Shown piece after piece: positions 18,108 to 26,977 of a stretch of DNA of 32,141 nucleotides. The notes under the pieces were generated by a model, which was not told the DNA's origin, did not search any database, and saw nothing but the letters and a program-made list of their open reading frames with translations. Within the stretch, counting starts at the first letter, position 1. Each line of letters begins with the position of its first letter. The DNA comes from Bacteroidota bacterium (lineage in GTDB: Bacteria; Bacteroidota; Bacteroidia; Cytophagales; Cyclobacteriaceae), in NCBI GenBank assembly GCA_027592755.1, contig JAQCLE010000036.1, positions 1 to 32,141 of the forward strand, given 5' to 3'. Position numbers and translations under genes: made by a program.

Positions 18108-18110
18108 ATT

Positions 18111-18410
18111 ATGCAGATAACAAAAGAAACGCTTGAGAAAATCGCACATTTAGCGAGATTGGAAATCAAGCCAGAAGAAGAAGCTGGTTTGTTAAACGAT
18201 TTGAATGAGATCCTTGTTTGGGTTGAAAAGCTAAATGAAGTCAATACCGATGGTGTTGAGCCAATAATCCATATGACCAGAGAAATCAATGGGTTCAGGG
18301 ATGATTTAGCCACTAATGCATTGGCCAAAGCGGACGGTTTAAAACTGGCGCCTGATCATGACGGCAATTTTTTCAGAGTACCCAAAGTGATTAAGGACAA
18401 ATCAAAATGA
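18111..18410 (+). CDS. gatC: Asp-tRNA(Asn)/Glu-tRNA(Gln) amidotransferase subunit GatC
   Basis: Small non-catalytic subunit of the GatCAB amidotransferase, which makes Gln-tRNA(Gln) or Asn-tRNA(Asn) by transamidation. The 99-residue protein has the family pattern: HLARLEI near residues 17-23, a helical hairpin with ILVWVEKLNEV, then GVEPI and the C-terminal FRVPKVI (about 88-94). gatA and gatB are not nearby, so this copy is detached from its partners. It is embedded between plsC-like and membrane-TPR genes and overlaps the latter by ATGA. Confidence 0.96.
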   Translation: MQITKETLEKIAHLARLEIKPEEEAGLLNDLNEILVWVEKLNEVNTDGVEPIIHMTREINGFRDDLATNALAKADGLKLAPDHDGNFFRVPKVIKDKSK

Positions 18411-21406
18411 GATTTGATTTCTTCACAGAAGACTGGCGACATCCTCATCGAAATATCTACCTTATTCTTCTCAGTCTTTTTTTTGGAATTACGGCCATCT
18501 ACTTATTTGCCTTAATCCGGGGAGAAAACAATGCGCTTGGATGGCTGATTACAAGCACGCTCGATACTGTAGAAGTTCCATTGCGTCAATTTAAAGTAGG
18601 CCTGTTTGAATTTGATATTGCAGCAGATAATTACCTGATAACACAAGCCTACCAGGGTAGCGCATATAAAATCACCCCGTTTAGTAGTTATGTTTTGTTA
18701 AGTATTTTCTGCGCCATGCTACTGGTTCTTCTTACAATTTCCACCTATTTTTCTCGCATCTGGTATCTCATCTTCATGTCAGCGATGAGTTTTGTATTTG
18801 TAAATTTTCAGTTCAGTCAATTAGAGATATTCGGCTGGTTGGATAATACTTTCCTTATCGTAGTTCTTACACTCGTTCTGCCAGTTAGTTATTATCTCCA
18901 CTCTACGTCAAAGGATATAAGTCTAATCATTCGCTTTTGCATTTTTGTAATCCTGTTTGGAACAATTCTCCTGTTAATCTCTGTGTTCGCCAGAGTACCA
19001 TCTCCTATTTTCTACATGGCCAACCTTAATTATTCGGCTCCTTTAGTTCTAAGCATCATTTTTATTCTTATGGTCTCGCATGAGATTGTTTATTTTATTT
19101 TGTTTCTCATTTCGGGGGCGAATATTCAGAAAGGGAAAAGTAACCTTGGTCACTTCATAGCTTTGAGCCTCATCTACCTTACCAATGTTGCCCTGGTTTA
19201 TTTCAGAAATGCAAAAGTCATTGATTGGAATATCATTTATATCAATGCGTTTTTTTTATTACTTGTCTCGTCGATTATCGGATTCTGGGGACTCAAACAG
19301 CGAGAAAACCAGTATAAAAATATTTTCCCTTTCAACCCTATTGGTGGTTATCTCTATGTAACTCTTGCGATCATTTGCTTTAGCACTATATCATATCATT
19401 TGATCACGGCAAATGACCCTGTTCTTGAAACTTTTGAGGATGCCATTGTTTTCTCACACATCGGATTTGGGACCATGTTTTTTCTCTACATTCTTTCCAA
19501 TTTTATCAATTTGATGGGAAAGGGATTGTCAGTATACAAGGTGGCTTATAAGGATGCGAATATGCCCTACTTTTCAGCCAATATCGCTGGATTAGTATTG
19601 ACAGCCGTTTTTTACTACCTATCAAATCAAGCGGCATTAAACCAGGCCATTGCGGGATATTATAATGGGCTAGGTAGTGCTTACAGCATTGAGGGGAATA
19701 CGCTACTTGCCGGAGAGTATTACAGAAGGGGTGCCCTTTTCGGTTACAACAATCACCGGTCAAATTATAGCCTTGGGGGGATGGCAATACAGCAGGATAA
19801 CATTGAAGAAGCAATTTCCCGATTAAAAAAAGCAGTTGCAAAAAATCCAACTGAATTCGCTTATATCAATCTCGCCAACGCTCAAAATAATGCTAACCTC
19901 TTTTTCGATGCCCTTTTTACACTTAGAGATGGCTATAAAAAGTTTCCAGAAAGTGAAAAAATATCGAATAACCTAGGGTTGATTTTTAAGAAGACCAATA
20001 TTCTTGATTCTGCTGTATTCTATTTAGAAAATGGGGTTAATAGTGATTGGGGAGGTAAAGCCAATGCAGCCAATATCATCGATATCCTTGCCAGAAATCA
20101 GCTGAAGCTTCCAACAGACTCAATTATTCGCCTATTCCGAAACAGTGAGAGCGTCCCTGTAAAATCTAATTTGATCGCTTACAGTAACCTCACGGGTTAC
20201 TGGTTGCATGAGCCCATAATTATTCCAAGGGACTCAGTGCTCAACTTGCAAACATTTGCTCTTCTTTACAATCAGATATTTGCCTCTCTACGAAATCCAC
20301 AATCAAAAACAATTGACTTCACTTCCGCATATGCCAAGAATTTGGACAATGCCAGTTTTCGGGAGACACTCCATTTCATAAAGGCTCTGGCGCTCTATTG
20401 CAATGGAAGGATTACGGATGCTTTTCGAGAATTCGACGTCTTACAAGAACGATCCTCAAAAAAGGGGTATTATAACCATATTTTGGGTGTAATGGCACTT
20501 GAACAAAATGCACCAAAACTGGCGTCTATTTTCTTTAGTAGAGCAAAGGAAGAAAAATATCCCGGGACAGAGGTCAATATCGCAATAGCACAAACTGAAG
20601 CCGGTGAGACAACAGAGGCTCTGGAGAAGTGGGAAAGAATTTATACTTCGGATTCGGTATCGGCCGCAAAGGATATGATTTTTGTACTAACTGCCACATT
20701 CAGTGATATTCTTGAAGAACCAAATGATGCATTGAAATACCAGGTAATGCGATACAGATCTTCTTCCTTTGACGATGGCGCATTGGAATTGATTCTTAAT
20801 TCCATAGAGGATAAAGGGGTTCTGACAGGTACATTACTTATGCTATCAGATAAGCTCATAAGGGTTGAAGAATTCAATCAGGTCAGTACATTACTCGAAC
20901 AAATTCGTCAGATTGACAGGGGATCAACTGAAATTGAAGTAAGTCTTCTGGCAAATGAAATTCAACTTGGCCGGATAGCTGCTGGGGCAATGTCTTTACT
21001 CGAGTTCGACAATGATTCTGAAATAAGCACTCATTTTAAAAAATGGCAAAATGATGGTAATCCTGAATCTATCGATTATTTTCGTTCATTGGGGTTTACC
21101 AACCCATTTCGAGAATCTGAAGTTCTGATTGCGGCTTCTTATTTTAGTAATTATTTAAAAAATCATGATGAGGCATATGCAATTCTCCTGAATGCCGTTG
21201 AAATTAATCCATATTCCAAACGGTTGCTCAAGGCTTTCATTCTTGAATGTGTTCAGGTTGGTTTAGCTAACTACGCTAAAGATGAACTTATTAAATTATA
21301 TGATTTAGCCGCTGAAAGGGAATTTCGAGAATTTGAAGTCATTCTGGAGAATGCAATTACTGAATTTGACAACTTTGAATTCCCAATTCTTCCTATAGAA
21401 GAATGA
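18407..21406 (+). CDS. Large polytopic membrane protein with C-terminal TPR repeats
   Basis: The 999-aa protein has two parts. Residues about 18-400 hold roughly eleven or twelve hydrophobic segments, beginning with IYLILLSLFFGITAIYLFAL. After about residue 410 the protein is soluble and helical with TPR-like motifs, for example GNTLLAGEYYRRGALFGYNN and the IEEAISRLKKAVAKNPTEFAYINLA unit, and further degenerate repeats near the C-terminus (HDEAYAILLNAVEINPYSKRLL). No catalytic motif was found. It overlaps gatC and the epimerase by four bases on each side, so it is part of one operon. Function unknown; a scaffold or envelope role is inferred. Confidence 0.85.
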   Translation: MRFDFFTEDWRHPHRNIYLILLSLFFGITAIYLFALIRGENNALGWLITSTLDTVEVPLRQFKVGLFEFDIAADNYLITQAYQGSAYKITPFSSYVLLSIFCAMLLVLLTISTYFSRIWYLIFMSAMSFVFVNFQFSQLEIFGWLDNTFLIVVLTLVLPVSYYLHSTSKDISLIIRFCIFVILFGTILLLISVFARVPSPIFYMANLNYSAPLVLSIIFILMVSHEIVYFILFLISGANIQKGKSNLGHFIALSLIYLTNVALVYFRNAKVIDWNIIYINAFFLLLVSSIIGFWGLKQRENQYKNIFPFNPIGGYLYVTLAIICFSTISYHLITANDPVLETFEDAIVFSHIGFGTMFFLYILSNFINLMGKGLSVYKVAYKDANMPYFSANIAGLVLTAVFYYLSNQAALNQAIAGYYNGLGSAYSIEGNTLLAGEYYRRGALFGYNNHRSNYSLGGMAIQQDNIEEAISRLKKAVAKNPTEFAYINLANAQNNANLFFDALFTLRDGYKKFPESEKISNNLGLIFKKTNILDSAVFYLENGVNSDWGGKANAANIIDILARNQLKLPTDSIIRLFRNSESVPVKSNLIAYSNLTGYWLHEPIIIPRDSVLNLQTFALLYNQIFASLRNPQSKTIDFTSAYAKNLDNASFRETLHFIKALALYCNGRITDAFREFDVLQERSSKKGYYNHILGVMALEQNAPKLASIFFSRAKEEKYPGTEVNIAIAQTEAGETTEALEKWERIYTSDSVSAAKDMIFVLTATFSDILEEPNDALKYQVMRYRSSSFDDGALELILNSIEDKGVLTGTLLMLSDKLIRVEEFNQVSTLLEQIRQIDRGSTEIEVSLLANEIQLGRIAAGAMSLLEFDNDSEISTHFKKWQNDGNPESIDYFRSLGFTNPFRESEVLIAASYFSNYLKNHDEAYAILLNAVEINPYSKRLLKAFILECVQVGLANYAKDELIKLYDLAAEREFREFEVILENAITEFDNFEFPILPIEE

Positions 21407-22392
21407 AAATAGCTCTTACCGGTGCGAGCGGCCATATTGGTTTCAATCTTTGTAAAAAGTTGGTTGAAATAGGACATGAGGTAACGGTGCTGCAGCGACA
21501 ATCGCACCCAAATATTTCGACATTGAATGTAGCCTCCGTTTCCGGAAACTTGATGGATGTCGAATCTCTAAACAAATTTATTAAGGGAAAAGAAGTTGTT
21601 ATTCATTTGGCGGCTGCCATTTCAATCAATAGTAAAAAACATGCCATTACCCTCGAAAAAACAAATGTTGAAGGCACCTCAAATGTTGTAAAGTCATGCG
21701 TCGATAATAATATTAGAAGATTGATCCACTTCAGCTCAGTTGATGCCTATGATAACAATCCTGAGAAGAAGCTTGACGAAACAATGCCACTTAAAGAGAG
21801 TGGGAAGATTTCTTATGGAACCACCAAAGCAGATTCCCAAAGAATAGCAATAGACGGCCAATTTCATGGGATTGAAGTAATTGTACTTTGCCCGACAGGC
21901 GTAATTGGCCCTGAGGATCATTCCCCATCCCTGTCGGGAAAAATGATTCTACAATATGCCAGTAGGCAAATACCCGTATTGATTCCCGGTGGTTTTAACT
22001 GGGTTGATGTTAGGGATATTGTGAGCAGCACTATTACGTCAATTGATGAAGGGGTGAGTGGAGAGTCTTATTTACTACCTGGTCATTTTGCAACAAATAA
22101 GGAAATTGCGCAACTGGTATTTAACGAAACCGGATCCATTCCACCCAAAATTATAATTCCATTTTGGTTGGCAAAACTGGGTGCTTCTTTTGTTGGAATA
22201 AAAACTAAAATGACAAGATATGAGCCCCTTTTTACGCGGGAAAGCATTGAGGTTATTGAAAAAGCCTTTAGAGAAATTAGTGGGAATAAAGCGATGCAAT
22301 ATTTGAAGCATGCACCGCGTCCTCTTGAGGAAACCATCAGGGATACCATCAATTGGTTTCGAAACTGTTCAGATCGAGGGATTATCAGATAA
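21403..22392 (+). CDS. NAD-dependent epimerase/dehydratase family protein
   Basis: Extended short-chain dehydrogenase of the dihydroflavonol-4-reductase / 3-beta-HSD-like type. The NAD loop GASGHIG is at residues 7-13; the catalytic set is S111/S112 in HFSSVDAYD and YGTTK (Y138, K142). Length 329 aa is standard. Substrate is unknown: nucleotide sugar, polyprenyl or steroid-like alcohols are all possible. ATGA overlap with the membrane-TPR gene places it last in the operon. Its 3' end overlaps the opposing DUF4286 gene by eight bases. Confidence 0.88.
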   Translation: MKIALTGASGHIGFNLCKKLVEIGHEVTVLQRQSHPNISTLNVASVSGNLMDVESLNKFIKGKEVVIHLAAAISINSKKHAITLEKTNVEGTSNVVKSCVDNNIRRLIHFSSVDAYDNNPEKKLDETMPLKESGKISYGTTKADSQRIAIDGQFHGIEVIVLCPTGVIGPEDHSPSLSGKMILQYASRQIPVLIPGGFNWVDVRDIVSSTITSIDEGVSGESYLLPGHFATNKEIAQLVFNETGSIPPKIIIPFWLAKLGASFVGIKTKMTRYEPLFTRESIEVIEKAFREISGNKAMQYLKHAPRPLEETIRDTINWFRNCSDRGIIR

Positions 22393-22690
22393 CTGATTCA
22401 AGTATCGAACCAAATGCAACATGCTTATGTTTGAATTTTTCCAACTGCATTTTCGTAAGTTTAGGTGCATACAGCTCGAAATAGCAATTAAGTTCAACCA
22501 GAGATTTAGCGAAAAATTGGAGAGCATATGTTGTTCCTTCATTTTCAGTGTCAACAAGAACCCGGTAAATTTTAAAATCGACAAATTGTCCGGTGCCCAT
22601 GACTCTCGGGATATGTGATTCGCGTATCCAGTCAAACCACTCTACTTCAATGTCTAAATCGACATTGACGGTTAAATTGTATAAAATCAT
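22385..22690 (-). CDS. DUF4286 family protein
   Basis: A 101-residue soluble protein with the pattern of the DUF4286 family seen widely in Bacteroidetes: it begins MILYNLTVNVD, has a WFDWIRESHIP segment (about 18-28), a YRVLVD strand and a C-terminal KFKHKHVAFGS motif. The fold suggests a small ferredoxin-like alpha-beta sandwich, but no function is established to my knowledge. It is transcribed divergently from greA and its end overlaps the epimerase gene tail to tail. Confidence 0.85.
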   Translation of the reverse strand: MILYNLTVNVDLDIEVEWFDWIRESHIPRVMGTGQFVDFKIYRVLVDTENEGTTYALQFFAKSLVELNCYFELYAPKLTKMQLEKFKHKHVAFGSILESVI

Positions 22691-22765
22691 TCTGAATTAT
22701 TGTTCGGTTAAGTTAGTCCAAAATGAAAAACTTAGGCAATTGTCATTATTCCTTTAGCATGTCAA

Positions 22766-22797
22766 TTTGTTAATGGAAAAGGAAAAATTTATCTTTG
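22766..22797 (+). promoter_or_regulatory. Bacteroidetes-type promoter of the greA-HIT operon
   Basis: TTTG at 22766-22769 and TATCTTTG at 22790-22797 match the -33 TTTG / -7 TAnnTTTG consensus perfectly with a 20-base spacer. Transcription should start near 22804, giving a leader of roughly 95 bases before greA, which is long for this window. Confidence 0.75.
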
Positions 22798-22833
22798 CCA
22801 GAACAAAGAAGTACTGGATTTTCAATAATTACA

Positions 22834-22875
22834 ATGAAGCGGTTTCTCTCCAGGAACCGTTATTTTATTTTATAG
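22834..22875 (+). CDS. Possible 13-codon leader ORF before greA
   Basis: ATG at 22834 opens a 13-codon reading frame (MKRFLSRNRYFIL, then TAG at 22873-22875) wholly inside the predicted greA leader and overlapping the hairpin at 22839-22860. It is basic and hydrophobic. Short ORFs occur by chance, so its translation is uncertain; the overlap with the hairpin is what makes it worth listing. Confidence 0.3.
   Translation: MKRFLSRNRYFIL
22839..22873 (+). terminator. Terminator-like hairpin (attenuator candidate) in the greA leader
   Basis: CGGTTTC (22840-22846) pairs with GGAACCG (22853-22859) around the loop TCTCCA, with one G-U pair and a possible extra G-U pair at the base. A T-rich tract, TTATTTTATTTTAT, follows at 22860-22873. 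This has the shape of a weak intrinsic terminator and lies between the promoter and the greA start. The E. coli greA leader also terminates early to give the GraL RNAs; homology is not implied. Confidence 0.5.
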
Positions 22876-22898
22876 TGCTGAATACCAAATAGTTAGAC

Positions 22899-23372
22899 AT
22901 GGGGAACATTTCATATTATACCGCTGATGGCCTGCAAAGACTCCAGAAAGAGTTGAGTGAGCTGCAAACCAAAGGAAGGCATGATATTGCCAGGCAGATT
23001 GCTGAAGCCAGAGATAAGGGAGACTTAAGTGAAAATGCCGAATATGATGCAGCAAAGGATGCCCAGGGGCTTTTGGAGTTAAGAATTTCTAAACTTGAAG
23101 AAGTTGTGGGCAATGCCCGAATTTTGGATGAAACCAAAATAGACATTTCTCAGGTTTCTATTCTTTCCAAAGCCAAGATTAGGAATACTAAGAATAATAT
23201 GATCGTTACTTATACAATAGTCTCTGAGGAAGAGGCGGATCTCAAAACAGGTAAAATTTCGGTTAAATCACCCATTGGGAGCGGTATTCTTGGTAAAAAA
23301 ATTGGTGACATAGCTACTATTAACGCCCCCGCAGGCATTATGGAGTTTGAAATTTTAGATATAAGCCTTTAA
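22899..23372 (+). CDS. greA: Transcription elongation factor GreA
   Basis: Binds the secondary channel of RNA polymerase and stimulates cleavage of backtracked transcripts. An N-terminal coiled coil carries the tip acidic residues D42 and E45 within ARDKGDLSENAEYD-type sequence. The C-terminal FKBP-like domain ends with SPIGSGILGKKIGD (about 125-138). Length 157 aa is usual. It is preceded by its own promoter and a structured leader and followed two bases later by a HIT gene, so the two are co-transcribed. Confidence 0.97.
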   Translation: MGNISYYTADGLQRLQKELSELQTKGRHDIARQIAEARDKGDLSENAEYDAAKDAQGLLELRISKLEEVVGNARILDETKIDISQVSILSKAKIRNTKNNMIVTYTIVSEEEADLKTGKISVKSPIGSGILGKKIGDIATINAPAGIMEFEILDISL

Positions 23373-23374
23373 CA

Positions 23375-23770
23375 ATGGCTTCAATCTTTACAAGGATAGT
23401 CAATCGAGAAATCCCGGCACATATTATAGCAGAAAACGACAAGTTTTTAGCGTTCCTTGATATCAATCCGCTTGTTGTGGGCCATACCCTGGTAATTCCT
23501 AAAAAAGAAGTTGATTACATTTTCGATCTGGACGATGATACTTTAAAGGATATTCAAATTTTCTGTAAAAAGGTATCGAAGGCGATTGAAAGAGCGGTTC
23601 CCTGTCTAAGGATTGGAGTTGCAATTATTGGACTTGAGGTTCCTCATGCCCATATTCATCTCGTTCCTCTAAATAGCATGGATGATATTAATTTTAGTCG
23701 ACAAAAGTTGACCCTTTCGCAAGAAGAATTGATATCAACCTGTTCCAGGATAAAGGAACAGGTTAATTAA
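23375..23770 (+). CDS. HIT family protein (histidine-triad nucleotide hydrolase)
   Basis: HINT-like nucleotide phosphoramidase/hydrolase. The histidine triad HAHIHLV is at residues 91-97, with FLDINPLVVGHTLVIPK (27-43) forming the conserved nucleotide-binding segment. Length 131 aa is normal. It begins two bases after the greA stop. Natural substrates such as aminoacyl-AMP or AMP-lysine are known for the family but not predictable here. A terminator-like hairpin follows. Confidence 0.93.
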   Translation: MASIFTRIVNREIPAHIIAENDKFLAFLDINPLVVGHTLVIPKKEVDYIFDLDDDTLKDIQIFCKKVSKAIERAVPCLRIGVAIIGLEVPHAHIHLVPLNSMDDINFSRQKLTLSQEELISTCSRIKEQVN

Positions 23771-23786
23771 TTTATAGCACCCTTCG

Positions 23787-23815
23787 CTACTGATGGCCCA
23801 ATCATAGGGTTTTTT
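23787..23815 (+). terminator. Intrinsic terminator of the greA-HIT operon
   Basis: CTA-C-TGAT (23787-23794) pairs with ATCA-TAG (23801-23807), with one bulged C and the loop GGCCCA. GG and a run of six T follow (23810-23815). It lies 17 bases after the HIT stop and well before dnaK. The stem is short, so strength is uncertain. Confidence 0.5.
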
Positions 23816-23951
23816 CTGACAATATGTCACAAAATAATGGGTGATTATTACTTGGCACAACCATTGATTTCGTCAATTCATATTAAAAAATAATTTTAAT
23901 ACGCATTATGACCTGACAGTCTGGTGCAATTAATTTTTTAAAACATATATC

Positions 23952-25877
23952 ATGGGAAAAATAATAGGAATTGATTTAGGGACTACCAACTCGTGTGTGG
24001 CTGTGATGGAGGGTAATGAGCCGGTAGTAATTCCCAATAGCGAGGGAAAAAGGACCACACCATCCATTGTTGCATTTCTTGATGCTGGCAAGGGTGAGAG
24101 AAAAGTAGGTGACCCAGCCAAACGTCAAGCGATTACTAACTACGCGAATACTGTGATGTCAGTAAAACGATTCATGGGAAAGAAGTTCAAGGATGTGACT
24201 TCAGAAATGAAAAATGTCTCTTATAAAGTTGAATCAGGTAATAACGACACACTTAGGATTAAAATTGGAGACCGGACGTACACACCTCAGGAAATTTCAG
24301 CAATGATACTCCAGAAAATGAAATCAACCGCTGAAGACTATCTCGGTACTGAAATCAAAGAAGCAGTTATTACAGTACCGGCATATTTTAATGATGCTGA
24401 ACGTCAAGCTACAAAGGAGGCTGGAACGATTGCTGGTCTTGAAGTTAAAAGAATTATCAACGAACCAACAGCTGCCGCACTGGCATATGGCCTTGATAAG
24501 AAAAACAGGGATATGAAGATTGCGGTCTACGATCTTGGAGGTGGCACTTTCGATATTTCTGTATTGGAACTTGGAGATGGAGTTTTTGAAGTTAAGTCAA
24601 CAAACGGGGACGTTCACCTTGGAGGTGATGATTTTGACGCTAAAATAATTGAATGGTTAGCGGAAGAATTCAAAACTGATGAAGGAATTGACCTGAGAAA
24701 GGATCCTATGGCATTACAGCGGCTGAAAGAAGCGGCTGAAAAGGCCAAAATTGAACTATCAAGCTCACCCAGCACGGAGATTAACCTCCCTTACATCATG
24801 CCAGTTGACGGTGTGCCAAAACATCTGGTAAGAACGTTGTCGAGGGCGAAGTTTGAGCAGCTTGTGGATAGTTTGGTCCAGCGCTCAATGAGTCCAGTAA
24901 AAAAAGCTTTAAAAGATGCAGGAATGTCACCTTCTGATATTGATGAAGTAATTCTGGTCGGTGGGTCAACCCGAATTCCGAAAATTCAGGAAGAGGTGGA
25001 AAAATACTTTGGCAAAAAACCATCAAAAGGTGTTAACCCTGATGAGGTGGTTGCTATAGGTGCTGCAATACAAGGTGGTGTATTAACTGGCGAAGTAAAA
25101 GATGTCCTGTTACTTGATGTAACTCCCCTTTCTTTAGGAATTGAGACACTGGGAGGTGTATTTACAAAACTTATCGAATCGAATACGACAATACCAAGCA
25201 AGAAGAGTGAGACTTTTTCAACGGCGGCGGACCATCAGCCATCAGTTGAAATCCATGTCTTGCAAGGAGAACGGGCCATGGCAAAAGACAACCGTACCAT
25301 TGGCAGATTCCACCTTGACAGCATTCCACCAGCACCAAGAGGAGTTCCACAAATTGAAGTCACATTTGATATTGATGCCAATGGTATTATGAATGTTTCA
25401 GCCAAAGACAAGGGTACTGGCAAGGAACAAAAAATCAGGATTGAGGCTTCTTCAGGGCTGACTGATGAGGAGATACAAAAAATGAAAAACGAGGCTCAGG
25501 CCAATGCTGATACTGATAAAGTTGAAAGGGAGAAAGTAGATAAACTGAATGGCGCAGACTCGATGATTTTTCAGACTGAAAAGCAGCTCAAAGAATATGG
25601 CGAAAAGTTATCGGCAGATAATAAAGGGAAAATAGAGAGCGCTCTGGGTGTTTTGAAAGAGGCACATAAAGATCAGGACATAGCAGCAATAGATACTGCC
25701 ACAGAATCTTTGAACCAGGCTTGGGCGGGTGCTTCTCAGGAAATTTACAATGCCACGCAAGGGGAACCTGCTTCTGATGATTCTCAGGCAACTGCTGATG
25801 CAAACGGCAGCGCAACCGATAAACAAAATAGTGATGTGTCGGATGTAGAATATGAGGAAGTAGACGATAAGAAGTAA
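23952..25877 (+). CDS. dnaK: Molecular chaperone DnaK (Hsp70)
   Basis: ATP-driven chaperone that folds client proteins with DnaJ and GrpE in the cytoplasm. The nucleotide-binding domain begins with GIDLGTTNS (6-14) and contains [13 protein letters not shown] and [18 protein letters not shown] precedes the linker, which reads [15 protein letters not shown]. The substrate-binding domain and helical lid follow, ending in the acidic [11 protein letters not shown] tail. The 641-aa length is standard. No dnaJ or grpE lies beside it. The 181-base upstream region has no CIRCE element; a strong terminator follows. Confidence 0.99.
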   Translation: MGKIIGIDLGTTNSCVAVMEGNEPVVIPNSEGKRTTPSIVAFLDAGKGERKVGDPAKRQAITNYANTVMSVKRFMGKKFKDVTSEMKNVSYKVESGNNDTLRIKIGDRTYTPQEISAMILQKMKSTAEDYLGTEIKEAVITVPAYFNDAERQATKEAGTIAGLEVKRIINEPTAAALAYGLDKKNRDMKIAVYDLGGGTFDISVLELGDGVFEVKSTNGDVHLGGDDFDAKIIEWLAEEFKTDEGIDLRKDPMALQRLKEAAEKAKIELSSSPSTEINLPYIMPVDGVPKHLVRTLSRAKFEQLVDSLVQRSMSPVKKALKDAGMSPSDIDEVILVGGSTRIPKIQEEVEKYFGKKPSKGVNPDEVVAIGAAIQGGVLTGEVKDVLLLDVTPLSLGIETLGGVFTKLIESNTTIPSKKSETFSTAADHQPSVEIHVLQGERAMAKDNRTIGRFHLDSIPPAPRGVPQIEVTFDIDANGIMNVSAKDKGTGKEQKIRIEASSGLTDEEIQKMKNEAQANADTDKVEREKVDKLNGADSMIFQTEKQLKEYGEKLSADNKGKIESALGVLKEAHKDQDIAAIDTATESLNQAWAGASQEIYNATQGEPASDDSQATADANGSATDKQNSDVSDVEYEEVDDKK

Positions 25878-25897
25878 AGATGTCTATAGTGATATAT

Positions 25898-25931
25898 AAA
25901 AAAAGCTGAACATATTGTTCAGCTTTTTTTT
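25898..25931. terminator. Strong bidirectional terminator between dnaK and the opposing gene
   Basis: An eight-base perfect stem, GCTGAACA (25905-25912) with TGTTCAGC (25916-25923), has a TAT loop and is flanked by seven A on the left and eight T on the right. The flanks also pair. It can end transcripts arriving from dnaK and from the minus-strand gene that stops at 25971. Confidence 0.92.
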
Positions 25932-25970
25932 GCCTTTATTTAGGTAGATAATCTTTATTCTTTCCTCAAA

Positions 25971-26702
25971 TCAGGCAGGAGTGTCTCTCAATTGAGCAAT
26001 TTTAAAGGACTTCCTTTGTTTATGGCCACAATAACCACAATCATAATATTTCATTAATTCGCCTTCTTCCTCATGCGTTGCATCTTTTATGACCTCCTCT
26101 TTGGTTACTCGCAAGGTTTGATAGTTACACTCAGAACATTTGAGTGCATGCAAACGGCCATTGTATTTTTCTATTTTTGTATATCCTGTTGATTCATCCA
26201 TCCATACATCATAATCAACGGAGAATGCGTTCTCTTCCGCTTGCATACCCTCATCCAAATAAACATCTTCCTCTTCCTCAGATAAGAGTTTCATCTTGTT
26301 GCCATTCTCCGGGTTGGTTCTGGGGGTATACCTTAATGCTTTTAGCCTTTTTTCAATATAAAAAGGATAATAGAATTTTAGAATTTGCTGCACCACGACA
26401 CTGACAATTCCCGCCATCATCCCACTCACAACTATCCAAATAATAAAAATAATGACTGTTGACTCATCCCTTATTGTATTGGTATAAATAGTGCCCCCAA
26501 TAATAATTAACAATGCACTGTACCATAAGAAATTGATCTCATGCATGTTGATATAATCATACTTAGATTTAAAATCTTTTGCTGTCATTAGTTTGAATAA
26601 ATGAGCCAAAAGAATCAAAACCCCTATACCGGCAATAGCATAAGCTGCCCAGACCCCGTATTGGTTCCAGGTTGATAATAATTCTGCTGAAATCTTTTGC
26701 AT
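25971..26702 (-). CDS. Membrane protein with C-terminal zinc-ribbon motif, function unknown
   Basis: The 243-residue protein has three hydrophobic segments (about 19-38, 59-78 and 82-107), then a hydrophilic region with an acidic stretch (SEEEEDVYLDEG near 141-152). The C-terminus holds two cysteine pairs, CSEC at 189-192 and CGYC at 222-225, as in a zinc ribbon. I do not recognise the family. It stands alone, converges on dnaK across a shared terminator, and is divergent from the lipoprotein gene at 26978. Confidence 0.8.
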   Translation of the reverse strand: MQKISAELLSTWNQYGVWAAYAIAGIGVLILLAHLFKLMTAKDFKSKYDYINMHEINFLWYSALLIIIGGTIYTNTIRDESTVIIFIIWIVVSGMMAGIVSVVVQQILKFYYPFYIEKRLKALRYTPRTNPENGNKMKLLSEEEEDVYLDEGMQAEENAFSVDYDVWMDESTGYTKIEKYNGRLHALKCSECNYQTLRVTKEEVIKDATHEEEGELMKYYDCGYCGHKQRKSFKIAQLRDTPA

Positions 26703-26730
26703 ATCGTTATTTCTTTAGTAGTATCAATTC

Positions 26731-26753
26731 CAAATGTAGTTCACACAAATATA
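26731..26753 (-). promoter_or_regulatory. Candidate -7 elements for the zinc-ribbon membrane protein gene
   Basis: Read on the minus strand, TATATTTG (26753-26746) and TACATTTG (26738-26731) both match the -7 consensus TAnnTTTG upstream of the start at 26702. The best -33 TTG (26779-26777) is 23 bases from the first, longer than in the two clear promoters of this window. Tentative. Confidence 0.3.
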
Positions 26754-26977
26754 TTAAATGTCGTTCAAAACTTTATCAACATGAAATTTAACAAAGAGTA
26801 GCAATAATGTCAACAAAGAGTTTAAAGTCCATATGAAATTCGTACTTCAGCGGAAGTTTGCATCATTATTACACGAAATATTTTTTAATACCCTTCCCAA
26901 TTAATAATCTTGCACTAATATTAAATTAAAACAAATTTTTATTAAAAAAATTACAATTATTAAAAACTAATTAAACA

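Noticed and set aside
23771-23951. CIRCE/HrcA operator upstream of dnaK
   Set aside because: No TTAGCACTC inverted repeat or near match is present.
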